A stretch of DNA of 19,651 bases. Origin: Candidatus Levyibacteriota bacterium. GTDB lineage: Bacteria; Patescibacteria; Microgenomatia; Levybacterales; UBA12049. This document shows positions 15,547 through 19,651 of the stretch, piece after piece. The position numbers and the translations under genes are program-made. Positions within the stretch are counted from its first letter, which is position 1. The number at the start of each line of letters is the position of its first letter. The DNA is taken from NCBI GenBank assembly GCA_003173915.1, contig PPGL01000107.1:1-19651 (forward strand), written 5' to 3'. The notes beneath the pieces were generated by a model. The model worked only from the letters and a program-made list of their open reading frames with translations, was not told the origin of the DNA and did no database searches.

Positions 15547-15552
15547 AGTATA
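15547..15552 (-). promoter_or_regulatory. Probable -10 box of the ATP-grasp-like gene
   Basis: Minus-strand TATACT (plus-strand AGTATA) lies twelve bases before the ATG at 15534, predicting a leader of about five bases. No good -35 is seen. The 15535-15666 gap also holds the promoter of the divergent gene at 15667. Confidence 0.45.
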
Positions 15553-15630
15553 TCAAAAAGCAAAAAAAAATTCCACAATAAGAATCCTATATTAAAATTG
15601 CTGAGTTTTTTGCATTTTTAAACAACCTAA

Positions 15631-15659
15631 TTGTTTAAAACAAGTTATTGCTCTATAAT
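15631..15659 (+). promoter_or_regulatory. Strong sigma70-like promoter of the FemAB/GNAT-like gene, leaderless
   Basis: TTGTTT (15631-15636), 17-base spacer, perfect TATAAT (15654-15659). The expected start is at 15666-15667, on the ATG at 15667. The in-frame TTG at 15631 is the -35 box itself and cannot be the start codon of this transcript. Confidence 0.8.
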
Positions 15660-15666
15660 ATCCTAT

Positions 15667-16599
15667 ATGAATAATCTAACATTTCGTGTTGTATCTGATG
15701 AATCTGAAGCAAAAATAATGTGGGAAATGTTTTCTCCGCATAAGAGTTTAGATGATGAATGGGACTTTAGATACACATGGTTTAGATACATAGAATCTCC
15801 ACTTCATTTCATTGTTGGATACGATAATGATAACCCCATAGGGTTACTTCCTCTGCAGTTTAATCAGGTCAAAGGTCTTGATGCAAAATTACTAAATATG
15901 AATCAACCTTTTCTGGAATTCTTTGGTGGAGTGGACACAGATGATAATAGAATTTTTCTTAAAGAGGATTTCGAAATATATGAATTGAAATTTTTCCAAG
16001 AAATAAAAAGCCCCGCAATTCTAACATCTTTACCAAACCCAGTGGTTGTTGGCGAAAATACATCTGAATTTTATCTGGATCGTTTTTCATTAGCATTAGA
16101 TACGTTGACTGATTTTAAAAGTTTTTTAAAAACGCATTTTGATGGAAAAAGTAGACAGCGACTCATTAACAGAATTAACCGAGTCCATAAAAATTATGCA
16201 ATAGAAATTAGAGATGCAAAACCAGAAGATATAGAAATTCTATTTGAGCTTAGTAAAGATCGATTTGGAGAAGGATCATCATTCAATCTTGAATACAGAC
16301 GAAAAATTTTTACTGAACTCACCAAACTCTTTACAACAGATATATTTACAATCTACGTAAACAACCTTCCCAAGGCTGTCTCGTATGCGATTGTTCATAA
16401 CAACGTCTATACATCACTCAATATGGGCTATGACTACACAATAGATGATTTAGGTAAAGTCGTGTTTGCAACACAAATAGAGCGAGCTCTAGCCAAAAAT
16501 TGTACAACATATGATGCTGGACAAGGGGATAATGGGTGGAAAGAACACTTTAGGCTTACTAAAATTCCTCAATACCAATTGTCACTAAATATTATCTAG
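15667..16599 (+). CDS. FemAB/GNAT-like (Acetyltransf_6 type) acyltransferase
   Basis: A 310-residue protein starting MNNLTFRVVSDESEAKIMWE. It shows two-lobed GNAT architecture: an N-terminal lobe with the strand HFIVGYDNDNPIGLLPLQF (about 55-73), a central basic linker HFDGKSRQRLINRINRVHKN (about 165-184) that resembles the FemAB/BioF2 connecting helix, and a C-terminal lobe with EIRDAKPEDIEILFELSKDRFGEG, a beta pair IYVNNLPKAVSYAIVHNN and the closing YDAGQGDNGWKEHF, typical of Acetyltransf_6 proteins. Relatives transfer acyl groups or, as FemX/FemAB, amino acids from tRNA to peptidoglycan or other acceptors. The first 12 residues of the longest frame are excluded because they would lie in the promoter. 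Its last eight bases overlap the end of the converging racemase gene. Confidence 0.78.
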   Translation: MNNLTFRVVSDESEAKIMWEMFSPHKSLDDEWDFRYTWFRYIESPLHFIVGYDNDNPIGLLPLQFNQVKGLDAKLLNMNQPFLEFFGGVDTDDNRIFLKEDFEIYELKFFQEIKSPAILTSLPNPVVVGENTSEFYLDRFSLALDTLTDFKSFLKTHFDGKSRQRLINRINRVHKNYAIEIRDAKPEDIEILFELSKDRFGEGSSFNLEYRRKIFTELTKLFTTDIFTIYVNNLPKAVSYAIVHNNVYTSLNMGYDYTIDDLGKVVFATQIERALAKNCTTYDAGQGDNGWKEHFRLTKIPQYQLSLNII

Positions 16600-17383
16600 C
16601 AAAACTTCGGTGCGAGGAAAAAAGTTGCGGTTTGGTAAAGCGCTTTACTTTACTTGCCATAGTCCGATTAACAACTTCTTTTGCCATAAGTTCCATTGGA
16701 TCAATAATAGGAAATATTGATTTTGAAGAACGAAATACTAAAGGAATTTCTGTACAACCTGCAATAATTACTGATGCTCCATCATTTAATAATTCTTGCG
16801 AACATTCATACAACAAACTGGCATTATATGGATTTACAGACATTGTTTTAATACCTTTCTCTCCATAAATTGCTGCCATAACTTTTTTCTGACTTTTTTT
16901 ATTTGGCACCTTAATTTTTAATTGTGGAGCAATTTTTTTGAATTCTTTGTGAAAAATTTTGCTTTGTACTGTTCCGTCTGTTGCTAAAAGTCCAACTTTC
17001 GCAGTTGGACCGTATTTCTCAACAATATGCAGTACAGCAAGTTGAATCATGTTTATCACTTCAAGATCTACTGTACGTTCAATTTTATCAACAAAGGCAT
17101 GCGATGTATTGCAAGGAATAGCAAGAAAGGTCGCGCCTGCGGATTTAAGTAAATTTGCAGTATGAATGAGTTCGGGAAGTGGATTTTCTTTATTGTGGAT
17201 AAGATACTCTGTTCGGTCGGGGATTTGAGGATTGTTGAAGGCCAAAAAAGGAACATGATCCTGATCTGTCTTGGCAAACTTCTGCCTTTCCTTAATAATA
17301 AGAGAAATAAAATACGAGGTAGCTTCGGGGCCTACTCCTCCTATTATCCCTGCGATATCATCAAAATGACGTGAAGCAGACAT
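16592..17383 (-). CDS. Aspartate/glutamate racemase family protein
   Basis: A 263-residue cofactor-independent racemase of the Asp/Glu/hydantoin family. It begins MSASRHFDDIAGIIGGVGPEAT, where the GGVGPEAT loop is a family hallmark. The two catalytic cysteines are present: Cys91 in AIPCNTSHAF and Cys210 in IAGCTEIPLVF, with the neighbouring NTS and TE residues conserved. The middle VGLLATDGTVQSKIFHKEF region is also typical of aspartate racemase-like members. It would make a D-amino acid for the cell wall or a peptide. A longer reading to ATG 17425 adds 14 residues, but that segment lies inside the promoter, so 17383 is preferred. Its 3' end overlaps the converging acyltransferase gene by eight bases. 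A substrate choice between Asp and Glu cannot be made from the sequence alone. Confidence 0.9.
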   Translation of the reverse strand: MSASRHFDDIAGIIGGVGPEATSYFISLIIKERQKFAKTDQDHVPFLAFNNPQIPDRTEYLIHNKENPLPELIHTANLLKSAGATFLAIPCNTSHAFVDKIERTVDLEVINMIQLAVLHIVEKYGPTAKVGLLATDGTVQSKIFHKEFKKIAPQLKIKVPNKKSQKKVMAAIYGEKGIKTMSVNPYNASLLYECSQELLNDGASVIIAGCTEIPLVFRSSKSIFPIIDPMELMAKEVVNRTMASKVKRFTKPQLFSSHRSFAR

Positions 17384-17396
17384 AGAGTAAAAGCAT

Positions 17397-17425
17397 ACTA
17401 TACTAAAAAACCGGCAAAAATTCAA
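17397..17425 (-). promoter_or_regulatory. Sigma70-like promoter of the racemase gene
   Basis: On the minus strand TTGAAT (plus 17420-17425), 17-base spacer, TATAGT (plus 17397-17402). The expected start near 17390 gives a leader of about seven bases before the ATG at 17383. The upstream in-frame ATG at 17425 overlaps the -35 box. Confidence 0.68.
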
Positions 17426-17454
17426 CTGATGGCACTACTATTCTCCGTAAAAAC

Positions 17455-18006
17455 TTATGCTGTTGGCTCAAGAAGCGTCCAATTATGGGAAACGGTCGGG
17501 TCAGAGCACATATTACGATTAAAACAACACGGTCTTCGCATACCTTTGTTCAGCTTGTCTAGGGCAACTGTAATGTGTTTTTCGCGCGTTTCTTGAGTTT
17601 TGACAGCACGTATCCAGCGAATCCAATCCCAACGTGCCATGGGAGTAATATCTTTCCATAAAGCCGTGGCTTTGGAAGAAGTAGACAGCGCTTTTTTTAA
17701 ATCAACTGGCACCTCTGGTTCAATCCACTCTGTTGTCGGCTCAAGAGAGACTTGTACTATATCTCCAACTGCTACGTGAGCCTCTTCAAGCAGCTTCTTA
17801 TCAGGTCCAAACCAGTGGCTTGGTTTTTTCCCTCCTCCATATCTTCCATCTGGTTCGAGCAACGTTTTAAAAGGAACGCCATTAAAACTCCCTTTCACCA
17901 TTATCATACCTCTTGATGGAAGCTTTGCACTTGCCTCCTCTGGAAGTCTCAGAATAGTCCGTGAGTTTATCTCTACCAGTTTAGTTTCAAATTGGATTGC
18001 TGACAT
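17455..18006 (-). CDS. YdeI/OmpD-associated family protein with DUF1905 domain
   Basis: A 183-residue cytoplasmic protein with two parts. Residues 1-95 match the DUF1905 barrel, with SRGMIMVKGSFNGVPFKTLLEPDGRYGG and the SLEPTTEWIEPEVP strand. The second half, LWKDITPMARWDWIRWIRAVKTQETREKHI (about 117-146) with KLNKGMRRPCCFN, matches the C-terminal YdeI/OmdA helical segment. The family is linked in enterobacteria to bacteriocin and antimicrobial peptide resistance, but no biochemical function is established. It has a leaderless promoter. Its Trp-rich C-terminal part and isolated position, together with its scattered presence across bacteria, would be compatible with horizontal acquisition; this is not demonstrated. 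Confidence 0.85.
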   Translation of the reverse strand: MSAIQFETKLVEINSRTILRLPEEASAKLPSRGMIMVKGSFNGVPFKTLLEPDGRYGGGKKPSHWFGPDKKLLEEAHVAVGDIVQVSLEPTTEWIEPEVPVDLKKALSTSSKATALWKDITPMARWDWIRWIRAVKTQETREKHITVALDKLNKGMRRPCCFNRNMCSDPTVSHNWTLLEPTA

Positions 18007-18012
18007 ATTTTT

Positions 18013-18042
18013 ATTATATCAAATCTTCACTTTTTTACTCAA
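18013..18042 (-). promoter_or_regulatory. Sigma70-like promoter of the YdeI/DUF1905 gene, leaderless
   Basis: Minus-strand TTGAGT (plus 18037-18042), 18-base spacer, perfect TATAAT (plus 18013-18018), six bases before the ATG at 18006. The transcription start should coincide with the ATG. Confidence 0.75.
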
Positions 18043-18065
18043 AACAATAAAAAGCTACACGCTAA

Positions 18066-18094
18066 TTGACAAATGCTATAGGATATAATACAAT
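18066..18094 (+). promoter_or_regulatory. Sigma70-like promoter of the 18102 gene, leaderless
   Basis: A perfect TTGACA (18066-18071) and TACAAT (18089-18094) with a 17-base spacer. The expected start is at 18101-18102, on the ATG at 18102. An overlapping TATAAT at 18084-18089 is only 12 bases from the -35 and fits less well. The in-frame TTG at 18066 and ATG at 18093 lie within the boxes. Confidence 0.75.
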
Positions 18095-18101
18095 GCAAAC
18101 T

Positions 18102-18746
18102 ATGAGTGAATTCAAAAGACCTGGTGGAGAACATCGTCCTACTATTAGACAACTACGAGAGCAAGTACGGTCTGGCAAGACAATTCATGAAGTTATTGGA
18201 AATCAACTAAGAGATGATGCACATGGTTTTTTCGCATTCCACAGAGACTCTCTTCTTGCTACTGCTTATGGAAGAGTTCCTAGTTCTTTAGATGCGGATG
18301 TTATTGAGTTATACGGATTACAACCTGCTGGACCAAGCAGCCTTTCTGATCTTGAACTACCACGTAACTTAGCATTTTTATCTGGATTCAGTTATGTTGT
18401 TAGTCATTTTCTTCCTACTCTTGAAGAAGCATCAAGACCTTCGAGTGGCCTACCTGTAGAATTACCTATAGAAATGCAACAACGTCTTAGAAGATTCCCC
18501 GATGCAGGCGAGAGATACAAAGATAGCTTAAGAAGTGATATGGTCGCGAGATACCTTGCTACTGAAAATGCAAGAGCTGCGCTTGCAATTGATCCAAGTG
18601 GCGCAACGTGGTTAGAGCAGAAAGCAAGAAGAGAGTTTCAAGAAGATAATTTAGAATTAACTGGTGCGCTGAAAGCAATTTATGGAATAAGAAAGTTATA
18701 TGAACAATTAAGCGCAGAAACTAATGAATTAAATCCACAGGAATGA
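18102..18746 (+). CDS. Hypothetical helical protein, no recognised family
   Basis: A 214-residue soluble protein starting MSEFKRPGGEHRPTIRQLRE. It is rich in Arg, Glu and Leu, with no membrane helix and no cysteine. Probable helices are TIRQLREQVRSGKTIHEVIG, the LPRNLAFLSGFSYVVSHFLPTLEEA stretch and a long C-terminal region (about 150-210) containing WLEQKARREFQEDNLELTGALKAI. The start is chosen at the third in-frame Met of the longest frame because the promoter predicts transcription from this ATG. I do not recognise a family. It converges with the M23 peptidase gene; the 66 bases between hold no evident signal. Confidence 0.7.
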   Translation: MSEFKRPGGEHRPTIRQLREQVRSGKTIHEVIGNQLRDDAHGFFAFHRDSLLATAYGRVPSSLDADVIELYGLQPAGPSSLSDLELPRNLAFLSGFSYVVSHFLPTLEEASRPSSGLPVELPIEMQQRLRRFPDAGERYKDSLRSDMVARYLATENARAALAIDPSGATWLEQKARREFQEDNLELTGALKAIYGIRKLYEQLSAETNELNPQE

Positions 18747-18812
18747 GTATAGTTCCAAATAAAAAACTTTCTTCTTCATGCAGAATTTGAACAGGGATAA
18801 AAAAGAGAAGCG

Positions 18813-19400
18813 CTACCGAATTTTGTTTGCAACCATGTCTTCTCTTATAGGTTCACAATTTTGTTTTAATTCTCCATTTACATAAATTTCCCTAAACAGA
18901 GCAGGTAATCCGTTAGCACTATGCATAAATGGACTATCTTGCAAGTGAAAATGAATATGCGGTTGTGACGTATTTCCAGTATTACCACATAATCCAATAA
19001 CTTGACCTTGCTTAACTTTCTCTCTAACAGTAACTTTTATTGAATCGTGTTTTAAATGACAAATTAAACTATACTCACCATTTCCATAATCGGTAATAAT
19101 AGCATTTCCAACCCCATTACCTCTATCTCTTTCACCAGGAGGCATATCTATTGCTCCGTTTATTATTTGAATAATAGTACCCTCAGCAGGTGCAATAACT
19201 TCCTTTCCAAATACTTCGTAATCTGTTAGCTTATGACCATCTCCAGTATGTTCTAATCGAAAGTCATATGCGTACAGCATACTTCCTCCACCTCTTGTAG
19301 GATCGGCGTGATTATTTGTTTCTACATTCCTTCCACCATTACTAACTTTCCATGTTCCTTTAAACGGAAGAATGAGTGAGGTTTTCGTAACGTAATTCAT
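18813..19400 (-). CDS. M23-family metallopeptidase (LytM/NlpD-like domain), no signal peptide
   Basis: A 195-residue single-domain protein. Zinc ligands expected for M23 are His31 (NNHADPTRGGG), Asp46 in YAYDFRLE and His150 in PHIHFHLQD (148-150), with His148 and His115 (ICHLKHDS) as catalytic histidines. The body has VIAPAEGTIIQI, NAIITDYGNGEYSLICHL and KVKQGQVIGLCGNTGNTSQPHIHFHL, the normal order of the fold. The family cuts peptidoglycan cross-bridges. The N-terminus (MNYVTKTSLILPFKGTWKV) is not a good signal peptide, which is unusual for a wall enzyme. The promoter fixes the ATG at 19400, so no longer reading is expected. The spacer between His31 and Asp46 is longer than in LytM, so this may be a separate subgroup. 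Confidence 0.88.
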   Translation of the reverse strand: MNYVTKTSLILPFKGTWKVSNGGRNVETNNHADPTRGGGSMLYAYDFRLEHTGDGHKLTDYEVFGKEVIAPAEGTIIQIINGAIDMPPGERDRGNGVGNAIITDYGNGEYSLICHLKHDSIKVTVREKVKQGQVIGLCGNTGNTSQPHIHFHLQDSPFMHSANGLPALFREIYVNGELKQNCEPIREDMVANKIR

Positions 19401-19406
19401 TCACTT

Positions 19407-19415
19407 ATTATAGCA
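19407..19415 (-). promoter_or_regulatory. Extended -10 promoter of the M23 gene, leaderless
   Basis: Minus-strand TGCTATAAT (plus 19407-19415) is a perfect extended -10 element, six bases before the ATG at 19400. No -35 is needed or seen. Transcription should begin at the start codon. Confidence 0.72.
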
Positions 19416-19433
19416 GTAAAAACTTATATAAAA

Positions 19434-19651
19434 TTATATCTTGTACTTTTCTTTAAATTTTTCCAATGCCTCATGCAATGGTGGAACGTCGTATTCTTTT
19501 CGTTCTTCATCAGTAACACTAGTATCCACAGGAAGTAATTCCCATTTTCCATTAATCAGTTTAAATTGAGTTCCGTATTTTTGTGGTTTTCCCTGAGAAG
19601 CAAGCCATCTATCGAGCGTTGCAGCGTATAACCATTTTGATACATTACTAC
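19434..19651 (-). CDS. C-terminal fragment, possible DUF6624 protein (5' end beyond window)
   Basis: An open frame of 71 complete codons runs into the right edge and stops at 19436-19434. The visible end reads KWLYAATLDRWLASQGKPQK, then YGTQFKLINGKWELLPVD, and ends ALEKFKEKYKI. The order GKPQKYGTQF, then PVD, an ERKEYDVPPL segment and a short charged tail resembles the end of DUF6624 proteins, whose function is unknown; I hold that match as tentative. There is no ATG in this frame within the window, so the start lies outside. The gene is on the same strand as and just upstream of the M23 gene, which nevertheless has its own promoter. Confidence 0.6.
   Translation of the reverse strand, partial: SNVSKWLYAATLDRWLASQGKPQKYGTQFKLINGKWELLPVDTSVTDEERKEYDVPPLHEALEKFKEKYKI

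Noticed and set aside
1..19651. CRISPR array, transposon ends or prophage
   Set aside because: No spaced direct repeats, transposase, integrase or terminal inverted repeats were seen; the M23 protein alone does not indicate phage.

Overview
AT-rich, gene-dense bacterial DNA with short intergenic gaps, mostly leaderless genes and many small or unrecognised proteins. The style best fits a Candidate Phyla Radiation (Patescibacteria) genome, perhaps a Microgenomates-like lineage. That placement is inference from gene style; there is no rRNA in the window. TGA serves as a normal stop (for example at the end of the response regulator, 6469-6471), so code 25 of Gracilibacteria/Absconditabacteria is not in use. 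No tRNA, rRNA, CRISPR array, insertion sequence or clear intrinsic terminator was seen, and no stretch longer than 300 bases lacks a gene.

Layout. (1) 1-706: 3' end of typA/bipA. (2) 761-1909: exported SGNH/GDSL-type hydrolase with a Tat-like signal. (3) 1911-4839, minus strand: a MacA-MacB-type efflux operon (adaptor, ATPase, permease), expressed divergently from (4) a soluble histidine kinase (4919) and an OmpR-type response regulator (5806), followed by a heptamer repeat and a 58-aa membrane peptide gene with a perfect Shine-Dalgarno. (5) 6918-10708: purSL-purQ, the FGAM synthase of de novo purine synthesis. (6) 10804-13465: a phosphoribosyltransferase, a small membrane protein and two alpha/beta hydrolases. 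(7) 13541-14098: a two-TM protein and a 59-aa CsbD/LEA-like protein, below the usual ORF length cut-off. (8) 14212-17383: an ATP-grasp-like protein, a FemAB/GNAT-like acyltransferase and an Asp/Glu racemase, a possible amidoligase neighbourhood. (9) 17455-19651: a YdeI/DUF1905 protein, an unrecognised ORF, an M23 metallopeptidase without a signal peptide, and a C-terminal fragment of a possible DUF6624 protein.

The most pervasive signal is regulatory. Many genes carry a sigma70-like -10 box only about 6-8 bases before the ATG, so transcription should start at or next to the start codon (leaderless mRNAs). This moves three starts downstream of the longest ORF (15667, 17383, 18102), because the upstream in-frame starts lie inside -35 or -10 boxes. 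Two tiny-protein genes (6618 and 14098) instead carry strong Shine-Dalgarno sequences, which suggests two translation-initiation modes in one genome.
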